Below the pieces are notes generated by a model. That model ran no database searches and was not told the DNA's origin. It saw nothing but the letters and a program-made list of their open reading frames with translations. A DNA stretch of 64,000 nucleotides from Branchipolynoe longqiensis. Its lineage: Eukaryota > Annelida > Polychaeta > Phyllodocida > Polynoidae. Position 1 is the first letter of the stretch. Every line of letters begins with the position of its first letter. The DNA is taken from contig CM059192.1 in NCBI GenBank assembly GCA_030323885.1, forward strand, positions 2,411,934 to 2,475,933. The letters run 5' to 3'. The position numbers and the translations under genes are program-made. This document shows, in pieces, positions 12,068 to 25,200 of this stretch.

Positions 12068-14190
12068 TTGCTGAACCATGTATGAGGGTGACAACTATGT
12101 GTGTGAGTGATAACCGGTGTGTGGGTGACAACCATTGTGTGGGTGCAACCAAGTGTGTGACAACCATGTGTGTGGGTGATAACCTGTGTGTGACTACCAT
12201 GTGTGTGGGTGATAACCTGTGTGTGTGACTATCATGTGTGTGGGTGATAAACTGTGTGTGACTACCATGTGTGTGGGTGATAACCTGTGTGTGACTACCA
12301 TGTGTGTGGATGATAACCTGTGGGTGACTACCATGTGTGTGGGTGATAACCATGTGTGTGGGTGATAACCTGTGTGTGACTACCATGTGTGTGGGTGATA
12401 ACCTGTGTGTGACTACCATGTGTGTGGGTGATAACCTGTGTGTGACTACCATGTGTGTGGGTGATAACCTGTGTATGACTACCATGTGTGTGGGTGATAA
12501 CCTGTGTGTGACTACCATGTGTGTGGGTGATAACCTGTGTGTGACTACCATGTGTGGGTGATAACCTGTGTGTGACTACCATGTGTGTGGGTGATAGCCT
12601 GTTTGTGACTATCATGTGTGTGGGTGATAACCTGTGTGTGACTACCATGTGTGTGGGTGACAGCATGTGTGTGACTATCATGTGTGTTGCTGATAACCTA
12701 TGTGTGGGTGATAATCTGTGTGCGACTACCATGTGTGTGGGTGATAACCTGTGTGTGACTACCATGTGTGTGGGTGACAGCCTGTTTGTGATTATCGTGT
12801 GTGTGGGTGATAACCTGTGTGTGACTACCATGTGTGTGGATGATAACCTGTGGGTGACTACGATGTGTGTGGGTGATAACCTGTGTGTGACTACCATCTG
12901 TGTGGGTGATAACCTGTGTGTGACTACCATGTGTGTGGGTGACAGCCTGTGTGTGACTACCATGTGTATGGGTGATAACCTGTGTATGTGTGACTACCAT
13001 GTGTGTGGGTGATAACATGTGTGTGACTATCATGTGTGTGGGTGACAGCCTGTGTGTGACTATCATGTGTGTTGGTGATAACCTGTGTGTGGGTGATAAT
13101 CTGTGTGTGACTACCATGTGTGTGGGTGATAACCTGTGTGTGACTACCATGTGTATGAGTGATAACCTGTGTGTGACTATCATGTGTGTGGGTGATAACC
13201 TGTGTGTGACTACCATGTGTGTGGGTGATAACCTGTGTGTGACTATCATGTGTGTGGGTGATAACCTGTGTGTGACTATCATGTGTGTGGGTGATAACCT
13301 GTGTGTGACTATCATGTGTGTGGGTGATAACCTGTGTGTGACTACCATGTGTGTGGGTGATAACCTGTGTGTGACTACCATGTGTGTGGGTGACAGCCTG
13401 TGTGTGACTATCATGTGTGTGGGTGATAACCTGTGTGTGACTACCATGTGTGTGGGTGACAACCTGTGGGTGACTACCATGTGTGTGGGTGATAACCTGT
13501 GTGTGTGACTACCATGAGTGTGGGTGATAACCTGTATGTGACTACCATGTGTGTGGGTGACAGCCTGTGTGTGACTACCATGTGTGTGGGTGATAACCTG
13601 TGTATGTGTGACTACCATGTGTGTGGGTGATAACCTGTGTGTGACTATCATGTGTGTGGGTGACAGCCTGTGTGTGACTATCATGTGTGTTGGTGATAAC
13701 CTGTGTGTGGGTGATAATTTGTGTGTGACTACCATGTGTGTGGGTGATAACCTGAGTGTGACTACCATGTGTGTGGGTGATAACCTGTGGGTGACTACCA
13801 TGTGTGTGGGTGATAACCTGTGTATGAGTATCATGTGTGTGGGTGACTACCATGTTGTGGTGATACCTGTGTGTGACTATCATGGTGTGGGTGATAACCT
13901 GTGTGTGTGACTACCATGTGTGTGGGTGATAATTTGTGTGTGACTACCATGTGTGTGGGTGATAACCTGTGTGTGACTACCATGTGTGTGGGTGATAACC
14001 TGTGTGTGACTACCATGTGTGTGGGTGATAACCTGTGTGTGTGACTATCATGTGTGTGGGTGATAACCTGTGTGTGACTACCATGTGTGTGGGTGATAAC
14101 CTGTGTGTGACTACCATGTGTGTGAGTGACAACCCTATGTGGGTGACAACTACTATGTGGGTGACAGCCATGTTGGTGACAACCATGTGG
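12068..14190. repeat. 33-bp satellite array
   Basis: Units of 33 bp with core actaccatgtgtgtgggtga. Variants include tatcatg, gacagcct and a 22-bp partial unit gtgggtgataatct. Thirty-three is a multiple of three, which opens frames on both strands that look like 11-residue repeat proteins. I treat these as artefacts of period. Marker blocks recur at about 12686, 13071 and 13690, which shows higher-order structure. Confidence 0.95.
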
Positions 14191-16030
14191 ATTGGTGATA
14201 ACTATTTGTGTTGGTGACAACCATGTGTGTGGGTAACAATCATGTGTGTAGGTGACAACCTTGTGTAGATGGTAACCATGTATGTAGGTGACATCCATCT
14301 GTGTAGCTGGCAGTCATGTGTGTAGCTGACAACCATGTGTAGATGGTAGCCATGTGAATAGGTGACAACCATCTGTGTAGGTGACAACCATGTGTCTAGC
14401 TGACAACCATATATAGATGGTAGCCATGTGTGTAGGTGACAACCATGTGTGTAGGTGACAACCATGTTTGTAGCTGACAGCCATGTGTAGATAGTGGACA
14501 TGTGTGTAGGTGACAACCATGTGTGTAGATGACAACCATGTGTGTAGGTGACAACCATGTGTGTAGTTGACAACCATGTGTAGATGGTAGACGTGTGTAG
14601 TTGACAACCATGTGTGTAGGTGACAACCATGTGCGTAGCTGACAGCCATGTGTAGATGGTAGACGTGTGTAGGTGACAACCATGTGTGTGGGTGACAACC
14701 ATGTGTGTAGCTGACAGCCATCTGTAGATGGTAGCCATGTGTGTAGGTGACAACCATGTGTCTAGGTGACAAGCATGTGTGTAGCTGACAGCCATGTGTA
14801 TATGGTAGCCATCTGTGTAGGTGACAACCATGTGTGTAGGTGACAACCATGTGTGTAGGTGACAAGCATGTGTTGATGGTGGACATGTGTGTAGGTGACA
14901 ACCATGCGTAGATGGTAGACGTGTGTAGGTGACAACAATGTGTCTAGCTGACAACCATGTGTAGATGGTGGACGTATTTGTAGGTGACAATCATGTGTGT
15001 GGGTGACAACCATGTGTAGATGGTAGACATATGTGTAGGTGACAACCATGTGTGTAGTTGACAACCATGTGTGTAGGGGACAACCATGTGTAGATGGTGG
15101 ACATGTGTGTAGGTCACAACCATGTGTGTGGGTGACAACCATGTGTAGATGGTAGACATATCTGTAGGTGACAACCATGTGTTTAGGTGACAACCATGTG
15201 TGTAGGTGACAACCAGGTGTAGATGGTAGCCATGTGTGTAGGTGAAAACCATGTGTAGATGGTAACCATGTGTGTTACTGACAACCAGGTGTAGATGGTA
15301 GCCATTTGTGATGTGTCTAGATGCCAACCATGTGTAGATGGTAAACAGGTGTCTAGGTGACAACGATGTGTGTAGGTGACAACCATGTGTGTAGGTGACA
15401 ACCATTTGTGTAACTGACAACCATTTGTGTAACTGGCAACAATGTGTAGACGGTAACCATGTGTGTAGGTGACAACCATGTGTGTAGCTAACAACCATGT
15501 GTAGATGGTAGCCATGTATGTAGGTGACAACCATGTGTGTAGCTGACAACCATGTGGAGATGGTAGCCATGTACGTAGGTGACAACCATGTGTGTAGCTA
15601 ACAACCATGTGTAGATGGTCGCCATGTATGTAGGTGACAACCATGTGTGTAGGTGACAACCATGTGTGTAGGTGACAACCATTTGTGTAACTGACAACAA
15701 TGTGTGGATGGTAACCATGTGTGTAGGTGACAACCATGTGTGTAGCTAACAACCATGTGTAGATGGTAGCCATGTATGTAGGTGACAACCATGTGTGTAG
15801 CTGACAACCATGTGGAGATGGTAGCCATGTACGTAGGTGACAACCATGTGTGTAGCTGACAACCATGTGTAGATGGTAGCCATGTATGTAGCTGACAACC
15901 ATGTGTGTAGCTGACAACCATATGTGTAGGTGACAACCATGTGTGTAGCTGACAACCATGTGGAGATGGTAGCCAGGTGTGTAGCTGAGAACCATGTGTG
16001 TAGCTGAGAACCATGTGTAGCTGGTAACCT
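14191..16030. repeat. 19-bp satellite array
   Basis: The array changes gradually from the 33-bp units into 19-bp units (accatgtgtgtaggtgaca) mixed with accatgtgtagatggtag units. Three units make 57 bp, so minus-strand translation gives 19-residue repeats rich in H, T, W and L. Shared words (ccatgtgtgt, ggtgac) suggest common ancestry with the 33-bp array. Confidence 0.9.
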
Positions 16031-16412
16031 ATGTATGTATCTAGCGGGCCATCCAGACTTCTCTGGACATGTTCTGTAAGACGATGCTGATGTGTACCAA
16101 CTTGGTTTGGGAGTACTCTGTGTATGACCGTGAAGATGTTGATGACCTTGTATGACCCCTCAGTGATTGTGCAGGACAGTAGCTTGGTTCCCCGCCACAC
16201 TCGCGTAAACCTTAGGCTTGCCACAAAGCATTGTCCTCAGGACCAGTGTAGGTGTTGCTCCGTGTGTGCTACTCTGCAGAGGAGCCGCCAAGGCCTTAAT
16301 CCGTTACCCCATCAATGTACAGTTATATTGTGCAATATTGTACCAGCATCTCACTTTGAGAGTTTTATTTGAATCATGTATGGTTAGGGAATGTAAATAT
16401 CGAACTCCAAAT
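16031..16412. repeat. Dispersed repeat fragment
   Basis: Contains segments that recur elsewhere: gaccagtgtaggtgtt (also at about 34240) and agttatattgt...ctcactttga...gttttatttgaat (also at about 35430-35535). It appears to be part of an older dispersed repeat. No gene seen. Confidence 0.5.
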
Positions 16413-16783
16413 AGATTGATTGATTGATTGGTGGTTGCTTTACGCCGTGTCGGCAGCATAGGCCATATTCACGGCGAGAAATGTTTGTTTTTTGTTCAAA
16501 CCATCGCTTTTACATGTAAAAGCAGACAATCAATTATGTGCCAATAGACACTAATTAAATTAGAAAGCTCACAATCATATATCTGTGGTCAAGGGAAACA
16601 AATTCCCATAGAAAAAGAAAAGTTTCATTAATAATTAATAGAATCCATTTAGTAAACTATATAAGGTGGTACAGTCCAGCTGCCCTCAAAAAGGCTAAAA
16701 TGTTTTCCTGTTTTACCTTAGTAAAAAGGTCATGCATACTGTCTGCAGTGTAGAACCGTTGGCGCAGGGCCAAAAAATCAACG
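16413..16783 (-). mobile_element. 5'-truncated copy of the LINE 3' end
   Basis: Near-identical to 6140-6508 (gattgattgattggtggttg, then the hairpin block, then about 300 bp of 3' region). It stops at gccaaaaaatcaa, directly abutting a block of 33-bp satellite. Confidence 0.9.
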
Positions 16784-17065
16784 TGTGACTACCATGTGTG
16801 TGGGTGATAACCTGTGTGTGACTATCATGTGTGTGGGTGACAGCCTGTGTGTGACTATCATGTGTGTTGGTGATAACCTGTGTGTGGGTGATAATCTGTG
16901 TGTGACTACCATGTGTGTGGGTGATAACCTGTGTGTGACTACCATGTGTATGAGTGATAACCTGTGTGTGGGTGATAACCTGTGTGTGACTATCATGTGT
17001 GTGGGTGATAACTTGTGTGTGTGTGACTACCATGTGTGTGGGTGATAACCTCTGTGTGACTATCA
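16784..17065. repeat. Detached block of 33-bp satellite
   Basis: About eight 33-bp units, including the partial unit and the gttggtg and gtatgag variants, in the same order as at about 12994-13180. It is separated from the main array by 19-bp satellite, spacer and a LINE fragment. Confidence 0.9.
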
Positions 17066-17730
17066 AATAGAAGTATATGGGTCGTTTCATGGTAAATGGG
17101 GTCAATGTACTTTTCAGTGTGTAATGGTCAAAAACAATTATGGAAAGAGCAGAGGAGGTATTTTCTTTATAGAATTGGTATTCTTACACTTGGAGAAATA
17201 GATATGAAAAAAATAAGGCCTAATGTGACATAGTAAAAAAAAGCCAACATTTTCATTGCAAAAATATTGTTTTAAAGGCATGAATTTGTCAAATGGAGAA
17301 ATTGGGCTTTCTACAGCCTACTAGACCTTTATTGTGCATATAATATTACCTGTTAGTCAATGAAATAATAAAAGAAGACTCTTACTTGAAATAAATATTC
17401 ATTTTGCATGCATATATTTTCTTTTTATCTAATATTCCAGGGTGATTAAACTGGTTCTGAACGTAACTGTTGTGTCCCTTGCTTGTTACCTGCTTATCAA
17501 ATTAGGAAATATGTTATCCTGGGATACCGGAGCTTCAGTAAAACAACAGTTGGTATTGTTGCATGTGTAATTATCTATTTTCTAGTACTATGGCTAGTAA
17601 TATAATTGTTCTACAAAGCTATATAGAAAAGAATTGAAGTTGAAGTTCCATATTATTGTTGGTGTCCCCTACTATTGTGTTACATCCACAACTCAAAATT
17701 GGGGAATATAGAATCATCCTATGTAGATTT
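17066..17730. other. AT-rich spacer
   Basis: AT-rich sequence with no exon, repeat or RNA gene that I can support. The missing exons of the DHHC gene are not visible here. Confidence 0.4.
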
Positions 17731-20700
17731 CTGTATGTGGCATTCCACCTGGGGAGGCCAGTACCCCTCACTACACTATACATCTACCTGTGTATGTGGC
17801 ATTCCACCTGGAGAGGCCACTACCCCTCACTACACTACATCTATCTGTGTATGTGGCATTTCACCTGGGCAGGACAGTACACCTCACTAGACTACATCTA
17901 CCTGTGTATGTGGCATTCCACCTGGGGAGGCCACTACCCCTCACGACCCTACATCTACCTGTGTATGTGGGATTTCACCTGGGAAGGCCACTACACCTCA
18001 CTAGACTACATCTACCTGTGTATGTGGCATTCCACCTGGGGAGGCCACTACCCCTCACGACCCTACATCTACCTGTGTATGTGGGATTTCACCTGGGGAG
18101 GCCAGTACACCTCACTAGACTACATCTAACTGTGTATGTGGCATTTCACCTGGGGAGGCCACTACACCTCACTACACTACATCTAGCTGTGTATGTGGCA
18201 TTTCACCTGAGAGGCCACTACCCCTCACTACCCTACATCTGCCTGTGTATGTGGCATTTCACCTGGGCAGGCCACTAGGCCTCACTACACTACATCTACC
18301 TGTGTGTGTGGCATTCCACCTGGGGAGGCCACTACCCCTCACTACACTACATCTACCTGTGTATGTGGCATTTCACCTGCGGAGGCCACTACCCCTCACT
18401 ACACTACATCTACCTGTGTATGTGGCATTCCACCTGGGGAGTCTATTACCCCTCACTACACTACATCTAACTGTGTATGTGGCATTCCACCTGGGGAGGC
18501 CACTACGCCTCACTACACCACATCTACCTGTGTATGTGGCATTCCACCTGGGGAGGCCACTACCCCTCACTACATCTACCTGTGTATGTGGCATTTCACC
18601 TGCGGAGGCCACTACCCCTCACTACACTACATCTACCTGAGTATGTGGCATTCCACCTGGGGAGGCTATTACCCCTCACTACACTACATCTACCTGTGTA
18701 TGTGGCATTCCACCTGGGGAGGCCACTACGCCTCACTACACCACATCTACCTGTGTATGTGGCATTCCACATGGGGAGGCCACTACCCATCACTACCCGA
18801 CATCTACCTGTGTATATGGCATTTCACCTGGGGAGGCCACTACCCCTCACTACCCTACATCTACCTGTGTATGTGGCATTTCACCTGGGTAGGCCACTAC
18901 CCCTCACTACACTACATCTACGTGTGTCTGTGGCATTTCACCTGGAGAGGCCACTACCCCTCACGACACTACATCTACCTGTGTATGTGGCATTCCACCT
19001 GGGGAGGCCAGTACCCTTCACTACACTACATCTACCTGTGTATGTGGCATTCCACCTGGGGAGGCCACTACTCCTCACTACACTACATCTACCTGTGTAT
19101 GTGGCATTTCACCTGGGGAGACCAGTACCCCTCACTACACTACATCTACCTGTGTATGTGGCATTCCACCTGGGGAGGCAACTACCCCTCACTACACTAC
19201 ATCTACCTGTGTATGTGGCATTCCACCTGGGGAGGCCAGTACCCCTCACTACCCTACATCTACCTATGTATGTGGCATTTCACCTGGGGAGGCCAGTACG
19301 CCTCACTATGATACATCTACGTGTGTATGTGGCATTCCACCTGGGGAGGCCACTACCCCTCACTACACTACATCTACCTGTGTATGTGGCATTCCACCTG
19401 GGGAGGCCACTACCCCTCACTACATCTACCTGTGTATGTGGTATTCCACCTGCGGAGGCCACTACCCCTCACTACACTACATCTACCTGTGTATGTGGCA
19501 TTTCACCTTGGGAGGCCACTACGCCTCACTACACTACATCTACCTGTGGATGTATCATTCCACCTGGGGAGGCCACTACCCCTCACTACACTACATCTAC
19601 GTGTGTATGTGGCTTTCCACCTGGGGAGGCCAGTACCCCTCACTACACTATATCTACCTGTGTATGTGGCATTCCACCTGGGGAGGCCACTACCCTACAT
19701 CTACCTGTGTAAGTGGCATTTCACCTGGGGAGGCCACTACCCCTCACTACACTACATCTACGTGTGTATGTGGCTTTCCACCTGGGGAGGCCAGTACCCC
19801 TCACTACACTATATCTACCTGTGTATGTGGCATTCCACCTGGGGAGGCCACTACACTACATCTACCTGTGTATGTGGCATTTCACCTTGGGAGGCCACTA
19901 CGCCTCACTACACTACATCTACCTGTGTATGTGGTATTCCACCTGCGGAGGCCACTACCCCTCACTACACTACATCTACCTGTGTATGTGGCATTCCACC
20001 TGGGGAGGCCACTACGCCTCACTACACTACATCTACCTGTGTATGTGGCATTCCACCTGGGGAGGCCACTACCCCTCACTACACTACATCTACCTGTGTA
20101 TGTGGCATTCCACCTGGGGAGGCCACTACCCCTCACTACATCTACCTGTGTATGTGGTATTCCACCTGCGGAGGCCACTACCCCTCACTACACTACATCT
20201 ACCTGTGTATGTGGCATTTCACCTGGGGAGGCCACTACGCCTCACTACACTACATCTACCTGTGTATGTGGCATTCCACCTGGGGAGGCCACTACCCCTC
20301 ACTACACTACATCTACCTGTGTATGTGGCATTTCACCTGGGGAGGCCACTACCCCTCACTACACTACATCTACGTGTGTATGTGGCTTTCCACCTGGGGA
20401 GGCCAGTACCCCTCACTACACTATATCTACCTGTGTATGTGGCATTCCACCTGGGGAGGCCACTACCCTACATCTACCTGTGTAAGTGGCATTTCACCTG
20501 GGGAGGCCACTACACCTCACTACACTACATCTACGTGTGTATGTGGCTTTCCACCTGGGGAGGCCAGTACCCCTCACTACACTATATCTACCTGTGTGTG
20601 GCATTCCACCTGGGGAGGCCACTACCCCTCACTGCAGTACATCTACCTGTGTATGTGGCATTCCACCTGGTGAGGCCAGTACCCTTCACTACATCTACCT

Positions 20701-22892
20701 GTGTATGTGGCATTCCACCTGCGGAGGCCACTACCCCTCACTACACTACATCTACCTGTGTATGTGGTATTCCACCTGGGGAAGCCACGATGCCTCACTA
20801 CACTACATCTATGTGTGTATGTAGCATTCACCTGGGGAGGCCCCTACCCCTCCCTACCTACATCTACCTGTGTATGTGGCATTTCACCTGTGGAGGCCAC
20901 TACCCCTCACTACACTACATCTACCTGTGTATGTGGCTTTTCACCTGGAGAGGCCACTACCCCTCACTACACTAGATCTACCTGTGTATGTGGCATTTCA
21001 CCTGGGGAGGCCACTACGCCTCACTCACTACATCTACCTGTGTATGTGGCATTCCACCTGCGGAGGCCACTAGCCCTCACTACTCTACATCTACCTGTGT
21101 ATGTGGCATTCCACCTGGGGAGGCCACTACCCCTCCCTACACTCCATCTACCTGTGTATGTGGCATTCCACCTGGGGAGGCCACTACCCCTCATTACCCT
21201 AAATCTACCTGTGTATGTGGCATTTCACCTGGGGAGGCCACTACACCTCACTACACTACATCTACCTGTGTATGTGGCATTTCATCTGGGGAGGCCACTG
21301 CCCCTACCTACACTACATCTACCTGTGTATGTGGCATTCCACCTGAGGAGGCCACGACCCCTCAATGCCCTACATCTACCTGTGTATGTGGCATTTCACC
21401 TGGGGAGGCCACTACCCCTCCCTACACTACATATACCTGTGTATGTGGCATTCCACCTGGGGAGGCCACTACCCCTCACCTGGGGAGGCCACTATGTATG
21501 TGGCAGTTCACCTGCGGAGGCCACTATGCCTCACTAGACTACATCTACCTGTGTATGTGGCATTTCACCTGGGGAGGCCACTACCCCTCACTACACTACA
21601 TCTACGTGTGTATGTGGCATTCCAGCTGGGGAGGCCACTACCCCTCACTACACTAGATCTACCTGTGTATCTGGCATTTCACCTGGGGAGGCCAGTACCC
21701 TTCACTACACTACATCTACCTGTGTATGTGGTATTCCACCTGCGGAGGCCACTACCCCTCACTACACTACATCTACCTGTGTATGTGGCATTTCACCTGG
21801 GGAGGCCATTACGCCTCACTACACTACAACTACGTGTGTATGTGGCTTTCCACCTGGGGAGGCCAGTACCGCTCACTACACTACATCTACCTGTGTATGT
21901 GGCATTCCACCTGGGGAGGCCACTACCCCTCACTGCACTACATCTACCTGTGTATGTGGCATTCCACCTGGGGAGGACACTACCCCTCACTACTCTACAT
22001 CTACCTGTGTATGTGGCATTCCACCTTGGGAGGCCACTACCCCTCACTACATCTACGTGTGTATGTGGCATTTCACCTGGGGAGGCAACTACCCCTCACT
22101 ACACTACATCTACGTGTGTATGTGGCATTCCAGCTGGAGGCAGTACCCCTCACTACACTACATCTACCTGTTTGTGTATTCCACCTGGGGAGGCCACTAC
22201 CCCTCACTACACTAGATCTACCTGTGTATGTGGCATTCCACCTGGGGAGGCCACTACCCCTCACTACACTACATCTACCTGTGTATGTGGCATTTCACCT
22301 GGGGAGGCCACTACCCCTCACTACACTACATCTACCTGTGTATGTGGCATTCCACCTGGGCAAGCCACTACCCTACATCTACCTGTGTAAGTGGCATTTC
22401 ACCTGGGGAGGCCACTACACCTCACTACACTACATCTACCTGTGTATGTGGCTTTCCACCTGGGGAGGCCAGTACCCCTCACTACACTATATCTACCTGT
22501 GTGTGTGGCATTTCACCTGGGGAGGCCACTACCCTCACTGCACTACATCTACCTGTGTATGTGGCATTCCACCTGGTGAGGCCAGTACCCTTCACTACAT
22601 CTACCTGTATATGTGGCATTCCACCTGGGGAGGCCACTACCCCTCCCTACAATACATCTACCTGTGTATGTGGCATTCCCCCTGGGGAGGCCACTACCCC
22701 TCTCTACCCTACATCTACCTGTGTATGTGGCATTTCACCTGGGGAGGCCACTCCACCTCACTACACTACATCTACGTGTATATGTGGTATTCCAGCTGGG
22801 GAGGCCACTAGGCCTCACTACACTACATCTACGTGTGTATGTGGCATTCCATCTGGGGAGGCCACTACCCCTCACTACACTACATCTACCTG
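17731..22892. repeat. 57-bp satellite array
   Basis: Units of 57 bp with core cacctggggaggccactacc and ctacatctacctgtgtatgt, about 90 copies, continuing into the assembly gap. The period is divisible by three, so 19-residue repeats are open in several frames. These are not credible genes. Marker variants such as cctgtgtaagtgg recur at 19711, 20484 and 22389, and shortened units recur with them, which shows larger duplicated blocks. Confidence 0.95.
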
Positions 22893-23392
22893 NNNNNNNN
22901 NNNNNNNNNNNNNNNNNNNNNNNNNNNNNNNNNNNNNNNNNNNNNNNNNNNNNNNNNNNNNNNNNNNNNNNNNNNNNNNNNNNNNNNNNNNNNNNNNNNN
23001 NNNNNNNNNNNNNNNNNNNNNNNNNNNNNNNNNNNNNNNNNNNNNNNNNNNNNNNNNNNNNNNNNNNNNNNNNNNNNNNNNNNNNNNNNNNNNNNNNNNN
23101 NNNNNNNNNNNNNNNNNNNNNNNNNNNNNNNNNNNNNNNNNNNNNNNNNNNNNNNNNNNNNNNNNNNNNNNNNNNNNNNNNNNNNNNNNNNNNNNNNNNN
23201 NNNNNNNNNNNNNNNNNNNNNNNNNNNNNNNNNNNNNNNNNNNNNNNNNNNNNNNNNNNNNNNNNNNNNNNNNNNNNNNNNNNNNNNNNNNNNNNNNNNN
23301 NNNNNNNNNNNNNNNNNNNNNNNNNNNNNNNNNNNNNNNNNNNNNNNNNNNNNNNNNNNNNNNNNNNNNNNNNNNNNNNNNNNNNNNNNNNN
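22893..23392. other. Assembly gap (500 N)
   Basis: Exactly 500 Ns begin inside a 57-bp satellite unit and end in non-satellite sequence. The round length looks like a placeholder for unknown size. Confidence 0.99.
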
Positions 23393-23490
23393 TGTTATAA
23401 TAAATAAGAAATGAATGATATAAAAAAAATGAATTATGTAAAGGTCTCCCTAGCCTGAGGCTAGCCTGAGGCTGTTTACCGAGGTAAAAT

Positions 23491-23802
23491 AGTATAGTTA
23501 TACGAGTCTTACCTGGGTATAGATGATGGATAACTGTTGTTTTCCCGAGGTATAAGCCTCGGGTAGATGTGGGCTAGGGCCCGCCCACCACACCCTGCCA
23601 CGTCTATTCCGTTGGTGTACCATTACGGGAAAATCATAGTATCCATTGTATTGAAAGTCATTTTTATCCTGAATAAGTAGGTTAAGATTGCTGGTACCGG
23701 ACGTGCTTCCTTCTCCCTAGCCCACGTCTACCCGAGGCTTATACCTCGGGAAAACAACAGTTATCCATCATCTATACTCAGGTAAGATTCGTATAACTAT
23801 AC
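23491..23802. mobile_element. Foldback/MITE with 88-bp inverted arms
   Basis: The sequence at 23491-23579 (agtatagttatacgag ... ggtagatgtgggctaggg) is repeated in reverse complement at 23715-23802 with few mismatches, around a spacer of about 135 bp. The termini are AT-rich (agtatagttatac). No coding capacity. Confidence 0.85.
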
Positions 23803-23865
23803 TATATATATATATATATATATACATATCCATCTTTATATAGTCCAAATCCCTTCTTTAAAGTT

Positions 23866-24215
23866 GCATATTCCGATAAAAGAATACATTTTTCAAAAGC
23901 AAAACACTTATCTAGATTTGAACCTACATATCCACCTTAGATACTGATGCACTTATTAAGTGTTTGGTGCTTAATAGAAGGGCATACTAAGTCAATGTAA
24001 CGTTGCATAGGCCGACGGTTTTCAGTTTCTGTCGTTTACTGAGATAAATACATTAGGATAATAGTTATAATCTACCTCACTTTAGTATGAAGTAACTTAC
24101 AGTGTAAATGATCAATTTTTTAGATATTTGAAGTGCAAACATAGAAAATTAATTATGGCAAGCATGCCAAAACTCTGAAACCATAGGCTTCTGCAAGAAC
24201 AGGATATTGACGTGA
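23866..24215. mobile_element. Diverged MITE copy
   Basis: Similar to the 47739-48078 family: ttaaagttgcatattccgat at the left, ctagatttgaacctacatat and aaaattaattatggcaagca inside. It contains an extra or rearranged central block (tgcataggccgacggtttt). Nothing coding. Confidence 0.5.
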
Positions 24216-24554
24216 TTGGTGTTTTCCAATCGAGGTGCTGGTGATTGGTGTGGTCCTTTTGACATGATTGGTGTCTTCCAGCAGAATTCAGTTTATTGTG
24301 TTGATATAAATAACGTCCCCACTAACATGTTTGTGCTATTCACATCCCAATATAAAACATCCAGCGCCGTTACGCACCACTGACTCCACCTATCTCGGTT
24401 CAGCATGACCAGCTTCTCTGATACAACCATCACTTTCACCTAGTTTTAGAATTAAATATGCAGAAAAGAACCAGAAAGTGTCTATAATTAGCTCGAATGC
24501 ATGCAGTAGAGCTACACAACTGAAAGTGATAAAAGAAGGGGAACCAAAAGACTC
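24216..24554. other. Spacer, no gene seen
   Basis: Contains a few imperfect copies of gtgattggtgt. No exon supported. Confidence 0.35.
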
Positions 24555-24558
24555 TTAA

Positions 24559-25052
24559 GGCCCGGTCACATAGCCATTAGTGGACGTAGTTGAACGTAGT
24601 GGAGGCTAACGTAGTTGAACGTACTGGCATCCATACTTGTCCATGATGTTAACTTGGTAATAACATGGGGTGAGCCGTGATCTCCGATTTAATTTTTGGA
24701 CATGTTCAAAAGAGCGGTACGTTAGAGACTGAATTTGCATCCGTGATGCTAACATACTCTAGTGTGCTCTAGCATACTCTAGGGTACTTGGACAAACCCC
24801 TGATCACATAGCCATTAATGGACCTAGGTGAACGTAGTGCAGGCTAACTTAGTTGAACGGAGTTGAACGGAGTTGACCGTACCAGCATCTGTACCATAAC
24901 ATATTTATCCGTACCATAACGTATTTATCCATACCAAAACCTGCCGTACCTTAACATATTTCAACATAGTTTAACATACTTACACCATGGTTGACCCACA
25001 TTAATCTATCCTACGGGTCACTACGTCCACTAATGGCTATGTGACCGAGCCC
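24559..25052. mobile_element. MITE flanked by TTAA/TTAC
   Basis: Terminal inverted repeats ggcccggtcacatagccatt / aatggctatgtgaccgagcc extend for about 33 bp. Flanks are TTAA on the left and TTAC on the right, consistent with a TTAA target duplication with one later change (piggyBac or Kolobok type). The interior contains short tandem words (ttgaacgtag, ccgtaccataac). Non-coding. Confidence 0.8.
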
Positions 25053-25200
25053 TTACTGACTACCACACCAGCCAAAACAAGACGTTAAACTTAACCGTTA
25101 TGGGTAGCATAAATACACCACCAAAAATAATAATTTTTAAATGGCGAAAGCGGCTTAAAGTTTAAATCCGCACTCACCTCACACCTGGTCTCCTTTACAG

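Noticed and set aside
12054..15995. Large minus-strand histidine/threonine repeat proteins
   Set aside because: Open because 33-bp and 3x19-bp periods are multiples of three. Frames are open on both strands at once.
17656..22892. Long plus-strand frames of 19-residue YLCMWHSTWGGHYPSLHYI-like repeats
   Set aside because: Artefact of the 57-bp satellite. All three frames are open, and the sequence runs into a gap.
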